NCBI GenBank assembly: GCA_947625555.1 | Contig: CANQOT010000014.1 | Location: 1-45,033, forward strand | From: an uncultured Clostridia bacterium | Lineage (GTDB): Bacteria > Bacillota > Clostridia > Christensenellales > Borkfalkiaceae | DNA length: 45,033 nt | Reading direction: 5' to 3' | Part shown: one piece after another, positions 21,987-32,114 of the stretch | Layout of the letters: each line of letters begins with the position of its first letter | Position numbering within the stretch: position 1 is the stretch's first letter | Made by a program: the position numbers and the translations under genes | Notes under the pieces: model-generated | The model's database searches: none | The model's input: only the letters and a program-made list of their open reading frames with translations | What the model was told of the DNA's origin: nothing

Positions 21987-23642
21987 ATGAAAAAGAAATT
22001 TTGGCTCATTTTGCTCGCCCTCGCGAGCGCACTTTGCCTTGCCTTCGGCATCACCGCCTGCGGCAAGACCAAAAATACAGACGGTCCCGACACACCCGAA
22101 CACACCCATACATGGGCCACGGAGTGGTCGAGCAGCAGTGAGGGGCACTTCCACTACGCGACCTGCGAGGGACATGAGACGGTGAAGGACAAAGTGATCC
22201 CGCACACCTATGAGAACGGCAAGTGCATGGTCTGTGACTACGAGCACGAGGCGCATACCTTGGAGGAGTTTTCCGAAAAGACGGAGGAGATGCACACGGG
22301 AATTTGTTCCGTCTGCGGCAAAACGGTGACCGAAGCGCACCGCTTTGAAGAGGGCGTATGTGCGGACTGCGAATATGAGCATGAGACGCATACGGTCGAG
22401 GAATATTCCGAACGGACGGAAGAGGAGCATGCGGGAACTTGTTCCGTCTGCGGCAAAACGGTGACCGAAGCGCACCGCTTTGAAGAAGGCGTATGTGCGG
22501 ACTGCGAATATGAGCATGAGACGCATACGGTCGAGGAATATTCCGAACGGACGGAAGAGGGGCACGCGGGAACTTGTTCCGTCTGCGGCAAGAAAGTGTC
22601 GAAACAGCACAATTACAAAAACGGAGCGTGTACGGACTGCGGCTATGCGCACAGTAAGCATACCTTTGGCGCGGACAATCGGTGCACGGTCTGCGGCGCA
22701 GGAATTTATACCAAGAGTGCAGACGGCAAGATCTACTTCGGGGAGTATCCGCAGACGAATGTGAAAGACGAAAACGACAGCGACCGGTCGCTCCGCAACA
22801 GTCTCGGTATGGCGGCGGGGAGCAATCCCACAAGTTCGAATGCTGGCAAGTGGACGAGTTATCGCTATTATCTTAACGACGCCGTATCGGACTATATGTG
22901 GTTTATCGACGTGGAATATCAAAACAATCGCTACCGCGGGGTGTATTTTACGGAGTATCGCCCGTATTTCACAAAGGGCGGTTTCCAATCCACAATTTAT
23001 CAAGAGGTAAACGGCTACACCACGAACACCATCTATTGGTTCAAATACGAACCGATCGAGTGGCGCATTTTGGAGCAGAAGGACGGAACGGCGCTCCTCA
23101 TGGCGAACATTATTTTGGACAGCCAACAGTATTATATGGACAGCGCCACCAACCGCTCGATAGACAGCAACACCGTTTATCCCAACAATTACAAGGAGAG
23201 CGACATCCGCACATGGCTTAACGGAACGTTCTGCAATACGGCGTTCAACGCGGATACGAAGAAGATCATCGAGACGACGACGGTGGACAACAGCGCCGCC
23301 TCGATGCCGTCGCACCCGCAATACGACAGCGGAAAACATGCAAGCGCAAATACGGCGGATAAGGTATTCCTGTTGAGCTGGCAGGATATGCTGTCGAGCG
23401 CGTACGGATTTTCGAGCAGCGAAACAGCACACGATAAGGCACGGCAATTGAAGGGGACCGACTATGCAAAGTCGCAGGGGTTAGAAGTGCTTGACAATGG
23501 CAACAGCCGTTGGCTTTTACGCACACCGACTATCTGGGGCGATGCCAATGTGTACAACGTCACTTATGATGGCGCTGCCAGCGACCAAACCGTCAGCAAG
23601 ACGAACGGCGGCGTGGTCCCTGTCTTGCGCATCCGCTTGTAA
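21987..23642 (+). CDS. Lipoprotein with tandem zinc-ribbon-like repeats and C-terminal DUF6273 domain
   Basis: 551 residues. Lipobox ITAC (C25). Residues 30-86 hold a first His/Cys module (HTHTWATEW...CMVC). Then three tandem 45-residue units, about 87-221, follow, each with CSVCG and C-x2-C 18 residues on and several His (HETHTVEEY; EAHRFEEGVCADC). From about 240 to the end is a DUF6273 domain (IYFGEYPQT, IEWRILEQKDG, SDIRTWLNG, DKVFLLSWQDM, TPTIWGD), common on Clostridia surface proteins. The paired cysteines suggest metal-binding ribbons outside the cell; this is inference. GGAGG is seven bases before ATG. Expression is probably governed by the structured leader. Confidence 0.85.
   Translation: MKKKFWLILLALASALCLAFGITACGKTKNTDGPDTPEHTHTWATEWSSSSEGHFHYATCEGHETVKDKVIPHTYENGKCMVCDYEHEAHTLEEFSEKTEEMHTGICSVCGKTVTEAHRFEEGVCADCEYEHETHTVEEYSERTEEEHAGTCSVCGKTVTEAHRFEEGVCADCEYEHETHTVEEYSERTEEGHAGTCSVCGKKVSKQHNYKNGACTDCGYAHSKHTFGADNRCTVCGAGIYTKSADGKIYFGEYPQTNVKDENDSDRSLRNSLGMAAGSNPTSSNAGKWTSYRYYLNDAVSDYMWFIDVEYQNNRYRGVYFTEYRPYFTKGGFQSTIYQEVNGYTTNTIYWFKYEPIEWRILEQKDGTALLMANIILDSQQYYMDSATNRSIDSNTVYPNNYKESDIRTWLNGTFCNTAFNADTKKIIETTTVDNSAASMPSHPQYDSGKHASANTADKVFLLSWQDMLSSAYGFSSSETAHDKARQLKGTDYAKSQGLEVLDNGNSRWLLRTPTIWGDANVYNVTYDGAASDQTVSKTNGGVVPVLRIRL
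22245..22649 (+). repeat. Three in-frame 135-bp tandem repeats
   Basis: Units at 22245-22379, 22380-22514 and 22515-22649. The 3' part of units 1 and 2 and the 5' part of units 2 and 3 are nearly identical at DNA level, which shows recent unit duplication or exchange. Copy number may vary among strains. Confidence 0.9.
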
Positions 23643-23670
23643 TAGGGGAGTTTTCCGTCTTACATAAAAT

Positions 23671-23705
23671 AAACGCGCCCCGAGGCATCGTCTCGGGGCG
23701 CGTTT
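23671..23705. terminator. Bidirectional terminator, zinc-ribbon lipoprotein/tpiA
   Basis: A perfect 14-bp stem (23671-23684 with 23692-23705), AAA on one side and TTT on the other, between convergent genes. Confidence 0.9.
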
Positions 23706-23763
23706 CCGCGCTATATTGAGCTTCCCGTCTGCGCTTGTGCTGACGGACATGCCAAATATTTTC

Positions 23764-24510
23764 TTACTTATCGAAATTGACAATGGCCGCGAAGTCGGGG
23801 GCCTTCAAGGAGGCGCCGCCGATGAGGCCGCCGTCGATCTCGGGCTGGGCCATGAGCCCTTTGCAGTTCTTGGCGTTCATGGAGCCGCCGTACTGGATGC
23901 GCATCTTGCCCACGTTCTTGCCCGCGTAGGCCTTCTTCATGCGCTTCCGGATGAAGCCGATGGTCTCGTTGGCCTGTTCGTCGGTGGCAGTTCTGCCCGT
24001 GCCGATTGCCCAAATGGGCTCGTAGGCGACGACGATCTTGGAGAAATCCTCGATGCCCGCGAAGTCCTTCTCGATCTGTGCGGAGAGCACCTTCTCGGTG
24101 AGCCCGCCCTCGCGCTCTTCGAGGCTCTCGCCGATGCAGACGATGGGGGTGAGCCCGGCCGCAAGGGCGGCCAAAGTGCGCTTGTTGACCGTTTCGTCCG
24201 TCTCGCCGAAGTATTGCCTGCGTTCGCTGTGCCCGATGATGACGTACTGCACGCCGTATTCTTTGAGCATGTTTGCCGAGATCTCGCCCGTGTAGGCGCC
24301 TTTTTCGGCGAAGTGCACGTTCTGCGCGCCGAGCTTTATCTTCGAGCCGCGGAGCGCCTTCTTCACGGCGGGAATGTCGATGGCGGGAACGCACACGACG
24401 ACGTCGCACTTTGCGCCCTTGACGAGGGGCTTGATGGCATTGACGAGCTCGACGCCCTCGCTTGCCGTGTTGTTCATCTTCCAATTTCCTGCAATAATGG
24501 GTTTACGCAT
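23764..24510 (-). CDS. tpiA: Triosephosphate isomerase
   Basis: Interconverts dihydroxyacetone phosphate and glyceraldehyde-3-phosphate. 248 residues, a complete TIM barrel. The catalytic residues are K11 (GNWKMN), H94 (IIGHSERR) and E164 (AYEPIWAIGTG); the phosphate loops YGGSMNAKN and DGGLIGGASL close the site. Ribosome site AAGGAG. It has its own promoter, and a terminator separates it from the upstream pgk transcript. Confidence 0.97.
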   Translation of the reverse strand: MRKPIIAGNWKMNNTASEGVELVNAIKPLVKGAKCDVVVCVPAIDIPAVKKALRGSKIKLGAQNVHFAEKGAYTGEISANMLKEYGVQYVIIGHSERRQYFGETDETVNKRTLAALAAGLTPIVCIGESLEEREGGLTEKVLSAQIEKDFAGIEDFSKIVVAYEPIWAIGTGRTATDEQANETIGFIRKRMKKAYAGKNVGKMRIQYGGSMNAKNCKGLMAQPEIDGGLIGGASLKAPDFAAIVNFDK

Positions 24511-24540
24511 AAAGTTTCTCCTTGCATAAAATTCCCCAGT

Positions 24541-24569
24541 ATCATACCACGAACGTGCCCAAAATGCAA
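24541..24569 (-). promoter_or_regulatory. Promoter of tpiA
   Basis: Minus strand: TTGCAT (24569-24564), 17 bp, extended TGG, TATGAT (24546-24541). Confidence 0.8.
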
Positions 24570-24592
24570 ACGCTTTTCACGCTTTGCGCCAT

Positions 24593-24632
24593 AAAAAAAG
24601 AAGCGTCCCGCCCATTTTTGGGGGGACGCTTC
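24593..24632 (-). terminator. Terminator of the pgk transcript
   Basis: Minus strand: GAAGCGTCCC/GGGACGCTTC stem (24632-24623 with 24609-24600) followed by seven U. Confidence 0.85.
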
Positions 24633-24640
24633 ACATTGGT

Positions 24641-24985
24641 TTACGCTTCGTCCGTGGTCTCTTCTTCGGGAGCAGCCTCAACAGGTTCTTCCGCGGGGGT
24701 CTCTTCTTCGGGAGCAGCCTCGGCGGGCTCGTTGGCGGCACGCAGTTCTTCCTGCCGCTTTTCTTCCTTCATGGCGTCCTTGATGTAACCGCGGATCAAC
24801 CACCATACGCCGAGGACGGCGAGGGCGAAGATGAGGAACAAAAGGCCGATCCACCACACCGAGGAGGCGAGGCAGAACACGAGGATGGAGAGGAGCAGGC
24901 TCAATCCCGCCGCGGTGGGCAGGATGATGGTGAAGAGCAGTAAAAACAGCTTGTATGTCTCGTACATGTTCTTGGGTTTATTCAT
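24641..24985 (-). CDS. Small membrane protein with acidic Pro/Glu/Ala tail
   Basis: 114 residues from the ATG with AAGGAG before it. Two hydrophobic segments (about 14-35 and 40-62) form a hairpin in the membrane. A basic stretch and a tail follow with the duplicated phrase EPAEAAPEEETPAEEPVEAA. I recognise no family. It starts 32 nt after the pgk stop with no terminator between, so it is co-transcribed with pgk. The acidic repeat tail resembles that of the 35741 protein in composition only. Confidence 0.7.
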   Translation of the reverse strand: MNKPKNMYETYKLFLLLFTIILPTAAGLSLLLSILVFCLASSVWWIGLLFLIFALAVLGVWWLIRGYIKDAMKEEKRQEELRAANEPAEAAPEEETPAEEPVEAAPEEETTDEA

Positions 24986-25017
24986 ATTTTTCTCCTTACG
25001 GCCGCGACGGACCATTT

Positions 25018-26325
<1,308 letters not shown>

Positions 26326-26366
26326 GATGGTTGGATCCTCCGAAATTGACGTTTTTTACCTTTTCC

Positions 26367-26395
26367 ATATTATCCCTTTTATAAAAATTTGTCAA
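26367..26395 (-). promoter_or_regulatory. Promoter of pgk
   Basis: Minus strand: TTGACA (26395-26390), 17 bp, TAATAT (26372-26367). Confidence 0.75.
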
Positions 26396-26736
26396 GGCTT
26401 TCCAAACGATTTTATGCCTAAATGAAACAATAACGGGGGCTTTCGCTTTCAATTTCTTGCTTTCCCGATGTCTATTGCTTTATTTCATGCGGGCAGGGGA
26501 ACTCGGCGGCAAGAAAAAATGATCCCGTTGCGTCGAAGGGATAAATATCTCGTCTTGATTTTTGAGGTCAATTTCAGTTGGGTAGTGGCACTAACCAACT
26601 GACGGGTTTCCTCAATCTACATTTTTTATACGACGGCTCGCCTATGGCGTTTGACAATGCTGCTTGAAAATTTTTCCCTATACCTATTAAATAAAGAAAA
26701 AGTGTCAAAAATTTGTGATATATGCGCGAAAAACAT
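26396..26736. other. Divergent pgk/rpsL spacer, no gene seen
   Basis: AT-rich DNA without a plausible reading frame. The only clear structure is a 27-bp near-perfect palindrome at 26575-26601 (CAGTTGG, TAGTG, central G, CACTA, CCAACTG). It lacks a U-run, so it is more likely a protein-binding site or a folded RNA than a terminator. Confidence 0.6.
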
Positions 26737-26765
26737 TTGACAAAGCAGTTTTGCTTTGTTAAAAT
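26737..26765 (+). promoter_or_regulatory. Promoter of the str operon (rpsL-rpsG-fusA)
   Basis: TTGACA (26737-26742), 17 bp, TAAAAT (26760-26765). Confidence 0.85.
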
Positions 26766-26772
26766 GTACCAT

Positions 26773-26797
26773 GTGCCTTGGAAAAGGCGTCTTTTTT
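26773..26797 (+). terminator. Attenuator-like hairpin at the very start of the rpsL leader
   Basis: GCCTT and AAGGC close a GGAA tetraloop (lengthened by two G-U pairs), then GTC and six T. It begins at the calculated transcription start, about 120 nt before rpsL. Short for a terminator; it may be an attenuator or a 5' stabiliser. Confidence 0.45.
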
Positions 26798-26892
26798 CGT
26801 GTGCGAAAATTTTGCCGCGGAAAGGATAAAAAAAGATTCTTCGAATCGTTTGATTTTGAGGATATTCCGAAATAAGTAAAGGAGGTAAACCT

Positions 26893-27264
26893 ATGCCCAC
26901 GATCAACCAGCTCATCAAGAAAGGCAGAGAGCGCGAGGCCTTCAAGTCGAAGTGCCCCATCCTCGACCAGTGCCCGCAGAAGCGCGGTGTGTGCCTTTTG
27001 GTGACGACGACTTCCCCCAAGAAGCCCAACTCGGCGCTTCGTAAGATCGCGAGAGTCAGGTTGACCAACAAGCAGGAAGGTACGGTGTACATTCCCGGCG
27101 AAGGTCACAACCTGCAAGAGCACAGCTCCGTGCTCATCCGCGGCGGAAGAGTCAAGGATCTGCCCGGCGTCCGCTATCACATCATCCGCGGCGCGCTCGA
27201 TACGGCAGGCGTTGCCAAGCGCAAGCAAGCGCGCAGCAAGTACGGCGCAAAACGCCCTAAATGA
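26893..27264 (+). CDS. rpsL: 30S ribosomal protein uS12
   Basis: Decoding-centre protein of the small subunit. 123 residues, normal. Seen: [21 protein letters not shown] and [12 protein letters not shown]; both lysines at which streptomycin-resistance changes arise (in PKKPNS and GRVKDLPG) are wild type. Ribosome site AAAGGAGG. The block [14 protein letters not shown] gives three cysteines in the N-terminal extension. First gene of the str operon. Confidence 0.98.
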   Translation: MPTINQLIKKGREREAFKSKCPILDQCPQKRGVCLLVTTTSPKKPNSALRKIARVRLTNKQEGTVYIPGEGHNLQEHSSVLIRGGRVKDLPGVRYHIIRGALDTAGVAKRKQARSKYGAKRPK

Positions 27265-27539
27265 TGCCAAAGGCATCATCCTGAGCGGAGCGTAAGCGGA
27301 GTCGAAGGATCCCCCTGTGCTTCGCAGGGCTCACGGCAATTTGTTTTCCCAAAACAAATTGCGTGAACAGTCTCCCTACTTATTCGGAATATCTCAAATA
27401 GGGACCCGAGGAAAGTAGGCAGTATTCCCCACACGGGGGAGAAGGTTCGCTACTTTGCAAAAAGCAAGCGATAGCTTAATTGAAGGGGAAACCCTATGCG
27501 GCGTCGCCGCAACAAAAATCAAACAAGGAGGATAGAAAA
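27265..27539 (+). repeat. Repeat modules inside the str operon, between rpsL and rpsG
   Basis: The 275-nt spacer is unusual for this operon. It holds GATGCC/GGCATC directly at the rpsL stop, a CATCCTGAGCGGAGCG...GTCGAAGGATCC repeat of the intergenic family, a 12-bp hairpin GCAATTTGTTTT/AAAACAAATTGC and CCTACTT...AAGTAGG. No U-run follows these stems, so transcription should continue. AAGGAGG of rpsG closes the region. Confidence 0.7.
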
Positions 27540-28010
27540 ATGCCGAGAAGAGGCAATATTCCCAAGAGAGACGTACTTCCCGATCCCTTATACGGGAGCA
27601 AGGTCGTCACCAAGCTCATTAACCAGATCATGCTCGACGGCGAAAAGAGCGTTGCCCAGAAGATCGTCTACGACGCATTCAAGCTCATGGGCGAAAAGAT
27701 GAATATGGACCCCATGGAGATCTTCACGCAGGCCCTTGCCAACATCACCCCCACGGTCGAGGTCAAGGCAAGGCGCGTCGGCGGTGCGAACTACCAGGTG
27801 CCGATCGAGATCAGGCCCGACCGCCGTCAGACCCTCGCCATCCGTTGGCTCGTTCTCAACACGAGGAAGCGTTCCGAGCGCGAGACCTATAAGAAACTTG
27901 CGGCCGAGCTCATGGACGCCTACAACAACACGGGCGGATCGGTCAAGAAGAAGGAAGATACGCACAGAATGGCAGAAGCAAACAAGGCATTCGCACATTT
28001 CCGCTTCTGA
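27540..28010 (+). CDS. rpsG: 30S ribosomal protein uS7
   Basis: Head protein of the 30S subunit that nucleates 16S 3'-domain assembly. 156 residues, the canonical length, from the ATG behind AAGGAGG. Seen: [33 protein letters not shown]-like [11 protein letters not shown] and [18 protein letters not shown] at the end. A longer frame to 27480 runs through spacer DNA and is rejected. Confidence 0.98.
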   Translation: MPRRGNIPKRDVLPDPLYGSKVVTKLINQIMLDGEKSVAQKIVYDAFKLMGEKMNMDPMEIFTQALANITPTVEVKARRVGGANYQVPIEIRPDRRQTLAIRWLVLNTRKRSERETYKKLAAELMDAYNNTGGSVKKKEDTHRMAEANKAFAHFRF

Positions 28011-28034
28011 TCGTTCTGAATTTTGAGGCAAATA

Positions 28035-30113
28035 ATGGCAAGAGAATACGACTTAAACCACACGAGAAATTTCGGGATCATGGCCCACATCGACGCCGGC
28101 AAGACGACGACGACCGAGCGCATCCTGTTCTATACGGGCAAGACGCACAAGATCGGCGAAGTCCACGAGGGCGCCGCGACCATGGACTGGATGGTGCAGG
28201 AGCAGGAGCGCGGCATCACGATCACGTCCGCCGCGACGACCTGTATCTGGAAAGGCCATCGTTTCAACATCATCGATACGCCGGGCCACGTCGACTTTAC
28301 CGTCGAGGTGGAACGGTCCTTGCGCGTTCTCGACGGCGCCGTCGCCACCTTCTGCGCGAAGGGGGGCGTCGAACCGCAGTCGGAGACGGTCTGGCGTCAG
28401 GCGGATACCTATAAGGTCCCCCGCATCGCGTACGTCAACAAGATGGATATCAACGGCGCGGATTTCTTCCGCGTGGAGCGCATGATCCGCGAGCGGCTCG
28501 GCGCGAACCCCGTTCCCATCGAACTTCCCATCGGCAAGGAAGATACCTTCCGCGGCATCATCGACCTTATCCGCATGGAGGCCGAGGTCTACTACGACGA
28601 TCTCGGGAAGGATTTCCGCAAGGAGCCCATTCCCGCCGACATGCAGGCGCTCGCCGAAGAGTACCATGCCAAACTCGTTGAGGAGGCGGCCTCCGCCAAC
28701 GACGAGCTCATGGAGAAGTTCTTCGAGGAGGGGGATCTCCCCGTCGAGGATATCATCAAGGGCTTGCGCGAGCGTTGCCTCCGTATGGAGGCCGTGCCCA
28801 TGCTCTGCGGCTCTTCCTATAAGAATAAGGGCGTGCAGTTCCTTTTGGACGCCGTCATCCACTTCCTTCCCAGCCCGCTCGACGTCGACCACGTCAAGGG
28901 CACCAACCCCGTCACGGGCGAAGAGGAGGAGAGAAAGACCTCGGACGAGGAACCCTTCGCGGGCCTTGCGTTCAAGATCGCGACCGATCCCTTCGTGGGC
29001 TCGCTCGCCTATTTCCGCTGCTATTCGGGCGTGCTCGAAGCGGGCTCCTACGTCTACAACTCCACCAAGGAGAAAAAGGAGCGCGTAGGCCGCCTCGTGC
29101 AGATGCACGCCAACGAGCGGAAGGACATCACCGAGATCTATTCGGGCGATATCTGCGCCATCGTCGGGCTCAAAAACACGACGACGGGCGATACGCTCTG
29201 CGACGAAAAGCATCCCATCGTGCTCGAAAAGATGGAGTTCCCCGAACCCGTCATTCAGCTCTCCTTGGAGCCCAAGACCAAGGCGGGGCAGGAAAAGATG
29301 ACCCTCGCGCTCATCAAGCTCGCCGAGGAAGATCCCACCTTCAAGACCTATACGGATAAGGAGACGGGGCAGACCATCATCGCGGGCATGGGCGAGTTGC
29401 ACCTCGATATCATCGTGGACAGGCTCCTTCGCGAGTTCCATGTCGAAGCCAACGTCGGCGCGCCGCAGGTCGCATATCGCGAGACCTTCCGCAACGCCGT
29501 CGAGGCCGAGGGCATGTACAAGCGGCAGTCGGGCGGTAAGGGCCAATACGGCCACTGCAAGATCCGCCTCATTCCGCAGGAACCCGGTGCGGGCTATGCC
29601 TTCGAAGATCTCACGGTGGGCGGTTCCATTCCCAAGGAATTTATCCCCGCCATCGACAAGGGCATTCAGGAAGCGGCGAAGAACGGCTTCCTCGCGGGCT
29701 ACGAGGTGGTGGACTTCAAGGTCGAAGTGTTCGACGGGAGCTATCACGAGGTCGACTCCTCCGAGATGGCGTTCAAGATCGCGGGCTCCATGGCCTTCAA
29801 GAACGGTATGGAGAAGGCAAAGCCCGTCCTTTTGGAACCCATCATGAAGGTGCAGATCATCACCCCCGAGGACTACTTCGGCGACCTCATGGGCAACGTC
29901 TCCTCCCGCCGCGGCACCATCGTCGGAACGGACGATCGGAACGGCGCGAAGATCATCGACGCCGAGATCCCGCTCTCCGAGATGTTCGGCTATGCGACGG
30001 AGCTTCGCTCCCGCACGCAGGGCAGAGGGCAGTTCACCATGCAGTTCGACCACTACTACGAGGTTCCCCGCTCCATTGCGGAGAAGATCATCACGAGCCG
30101 CGCGGATAAGTGA
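28035..30113 (+). CDS. fusA: Elongation factor G
   Basis: GTPase that drives translocation and, with RRF, ribosome recycling. 692 residues. G1 [12 protein letters not shown] (about 17-28), switch [23 protein letters not shown]; domain IV has GGKGQYGHC; the C-terminus carries [16 protein letters not shown]. The start is the ATG ([12 protein letters not shown]) 24 nt after rpsG with GAGG upstream. Third gene of the str operon. I see no rho-independent terminator before tuf. Confidence 0.98.
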   Translation: MAREYDLNHTRNFGIMAHIDAGKTTTTERILFYTGKTHKIGEVHEGAATMDWMVQEQERGITITSAATTCIWKGHRFNIIDTPGHVDFTVEVERSLRVLDGAVATFCAKGGVEPQSETVWRQADTYKVPRIAYVNKMDINGADFFRVERMIRERLGANPVPIELPIGKEDTFRGIIDLIRMEAEVYYDDLGKDFRKEPIPADMQALAEEYHAKLVEEAASANDELMEKFFEEGDLPVEDIIKGLRERCLRMEAVPMLCGSSYKNKGVQFLLDAVIHFLPSPLDVDHVKGTNPVTGEEEERKTSDEEPFAGLAFKIATDPFVGSLAYFRCYSGVLEAGSYVYNSTKEKKERVGRLVQMHANERKDITEIYSGDICAIVGLKNTTTGDTLCDEKHPIVLEKMEFPEPVIQLSLEPKTKAGQEKMTLALIKLAEEDPTFKTYTDKETGQTIIAGMGELHLDIIVDRLLREFHVEANVGAPQVAYRETFRNAVEAEGMYKRQSGGKGQYGHCKIRLIPQEPGAGYAFEDLTVGGSIPKEFIPAIDKGIQEAAKNGFLAGYEVVDFKVEVFDGSYHEVDSSEMAFKIAGSMAFKNGMEKAKPVLLEPIMKVQIITPEDYFGDLMGNVSSRRGTIVGTDDRNGAKIIDAEIPLSEMFGYATELRSRTQGRGQFTMQFDHYYEVPRSIAEKIITSRADK

Positions 30114-30166
30114 TATCCCCGCGCGCGGCCATATGGAAAAAAATGCAAAAATTTCATGGATTTTCC

Positions 30167-30195
30167 TTGCAAAAATTTTCCTTATGGAGTATAAT
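30167..30195 (+). promoter_or_regulatory. Separate promoter of tuf
   Basis: TTGCAA (30167-30172), 17 bp, TATAAT (30190-30195). The leader of about 108 nt includes a TTCCGCCT/AGGCGGAA hairpin without U-run. Confidence 0.85.
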
Positions 30196-30309
30196 AGGGT
30201 TTGACAAGCGAACCAGCTTGATATCGGAAATGATAGATAGCTGCGCTTCCGCCTCACGGAAGGCGGAAAAAGTTATCAAAAAATAAAAAAATTTGGAGGA
30301 AAACTCAAA

Positions 30310-31530
30310 ATGGCAAAGGCAAAATTCGACAGAAGCAAGCCCCATGTCAACATCGGTACGATCGGCCACGTTGACCACGGCAAGACCACTTTGACCGCAG
30401 CTATCACCATGGTTATGGCTTGCAAGGGTCAGGCAAAGAAGATGCGCTACGACGAGATCGATAAGGCGCCCGAAGAAAAGGCACGCGGTATCACCATCAA
30501 CACCGCGCACGTCGAGTACGAGACGGACAAGCGCCACTATGCGCACGTCGACTGCCCCGGTCACGCCGACTATGTCAAGAACATGATCACGGGCGCTGCC
30601 CAGATGGACGGCGCGATCCTCGTCGTCGCTGCGACCGACGGTCCCATGCCCCAGACCCGTGAGCACATCCTGCTCGCCCGTCAGGTCGGCGTTCCCTACA
30701 TCATCGTGTTCCTGAACAAGACCGATCAGCTCGACGATCCCGAACTTCTCGAACTCGTCGAGATGGAAGTCAGGGAGCTCCTTTCGAGCTACGATTTCCC
30801 CGGCGACGATCTTCCCATCATCAAGGGTTCCGCGCTCAAAGCTCTCGAAAAGGCGACGAGCGGCGCATCCGACGCCGAGATCTTGGCTGCTCCCGAATGC
30901 CAGTGCATTCTCGAGCTCATGGACGCCGTCGATAGCTATATCCCCACGCCCGCACGCGACGATCAGAAGCCTTTCCTTCTTCCCGTCGAGGACGTGTTCA
31001 CGATCTCGGGCCGCGGCACCGTTGCTACGGGCCGTGTCGAGAGGGGCGTTGCGCATGTCGGCGATCCCGCCGAGATCGTAGGTCTCATCGAGAAACCCAA
31101 GTCCACCGTCATCACCGGTCTCGAAATGTTCCACAAGTCGCTCGACGAAGCGATGGCCGGCGATAACGTCGGTGCCCTTCTCCGCGGCATCGAGCGTACG
31201 GGGATCGAGAAGGGGCAGGTCATTGCGAAGCCCGGCACCGTTCCCACCGCGATGAAGTTCGAGGCGCAGGTCTACGTCCTCACCAAGGAAGAGGGCGGCC
31301 GTCACACCGCTTTCTTCAATCACTATCGTCCCCAGTTCTTCATCAGAACGACGGATGTCACGGGCGCTATCGAGCTTCCCGCAGGGGTCGAGATGGTCAT
31401 GCCCGGCGACCACGTCACGATGACGGTCGAGCTCATCAAGCCCGTCGCGATCGAGGAAGGTCTTCGTTTCGCTATCCGTGAGGGTGGCAGAACGGTCGGC
31501 TCCGGCGCAGTTTCCAAGATTTTGAAGTAA
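30310..31530 (+). CDS. tuf: Elongation factor Tu
   Basis: GTPase that brings aminoacyl-tRNA to the ribosome. 406 residues, slightly long. Seen: [11 protein letters not shown] (G1), [27 protein letters not shown] (the usual NKCD/NKAD variant), [12 protein letters not shown] and [12 protein letters not shown]. Ribosome site GGAGG. Codon choice is less GC-extreme than in the neighbours, as expected for a very highly expressed gene. The last 35 bases including the stop are repeated at 31562-31596. Confidence 0.98.
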   Translation: MAKAKFDRSKPHVNIGTIGHVDHGKTTLTAAITMVMACKGQAKKMRYDEIDKAPEEKARGITINTAHVEYETDKRHYAHVDCPGHADYVKNMITGAAQMDGAILVVAATDGPMPQTREHILLARQVGVPYIIVFLNKTDQLDDPELLELVEMEVRELLSSYDFPGDDLPIIKGSALKALEKATSGASDAEILAAPECQCILELMDAVDSYIPTPARDDQKPFLLPVEDVFTISGRGTVATGRVERGVAHVGDPAEIVGLIEKPKSTVITGLEMFHKSLDEAMAGDNVGALLRGIERTGIEKGQVIAKPGTVPTAMKFEAQVYVLTKEEGGRHTAFFNHYRPQFFIRTTDVTGAIELPAGVEMVMPGDHVTMTVELIKPVAIEEGLRFAIREGGRTVGSGAVSKILK

Positions 31531-31561
31531 ACGGGAAATTTGCCGTCGCCGCGCTTTGCGA

Positions 31562-31596
31562 TCGGCTCCGGCGCAGTTTCCAAGATTTTGAAGTAA
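31562..31596 (+). repeat. Duplicate of the 3' end of tuf
   Basis: 35 bases identical to 31496-31530 (the codons for [10 protein letters not shown] and stop), placed 66 bp downstream. No reading frame leads into it. It looks like the scar of an unequal exchange or a lost second tuf. Confidence 0.9.
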
Positions 31597-31610
31597 TCTT
31601 ATCAAAGCAT

Positions 31611-31641
31611 AAAAAAAGCACGCCTCGGCGTGCTTTTTTTG
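31611..31641 (+). terminator. Terminator of tuf
   Basis: A7GCACGCC pairs with GGCGTGCT7 (31611-31624, 31627-31640). Confidence 0.92.
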
Positions 31642-31652
31642 TATGCCCGCCT

Positions 31653-31930
31653 GCCCCCTCCATGGGAGGGGGGTAGGGGGGTGGGGTGAGCTGCCCCCTT
31701 TGAAGGGGGCGGCTCCGCCGTAGGCGGTGGTGGGGGTTGAACATGGGAGCCCCCACCTGTCTCACTACGTTCGCCACCCGCCCCCGTAAACGGGGGCAGG
31801 TCTTGCCTCGCCTCGTCTAACGCGTCATTCCGAGCCCCTGAAAGGGGCGAGAGAATCCCCTAAATGAAAACGCGGACTTCGTACAAGGGGATACACTCGG
31901 GGCGTTGCCCCTCGGTATGACAGCACGCCC
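31653..31930. repeat. Intergenic repeat modules between tuf and cassette B
   Basis: Contains the CCATGGGAG G-run unit (31655-31689), GCTGCCCCC...GGGGGCGGC with CCGCCGTAGGCGG, GCCCCCGT...ACGGGGGC and a GTCATTCCGAG...CTCGGTATGACAG unit. Same family as 7715-8541. The rest to 32041 is the AT-rich 5' flank shared with cassette A. Confidence 0.8.
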
Positions 31931-32041
31931 CATTGTTCATAACCTCCACCCCTAAACCCCCGAATTTTACTCAATTTATTATAAATTTTGCCTGTGGAAA
32001 AAAATTTTTTGTGAAAAAATGAAAAATTTATCAAAAAACAC

Positions 32042-32089
32042 TTGACAAATGCACGGGGGGGTAATATATAAGATGTCATATAAATGACA
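32042..32089 (+). promoter_or_regulatory. Promoter of lipoprotein cassette B with G7 tract and inverted repeat
   Basis: TTGACA (32042-32047); G run 32055-32061; -10 candidates TAATAT (14-bp spacing) or TATATA (32065-32070, 17-bp spacing); then TGTCAT-N4-ATGACA (32074-32089). Paralogous to 8666-8715. Confidence 0.65.
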
Positions 32090-32114
32090 AAAAATTTCAT
32101 TATGGAGGAAAGTT

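Noticed and set aside
22245..22649. CRISPR-like array
   Set aside because: The 135-bp units are contiguous, in frame and encode a Cys/His repeat; no unique spacers and no cas genes.
31540..31596. Second tuf gene
   Set aside because: Only the last 35 bases are present.
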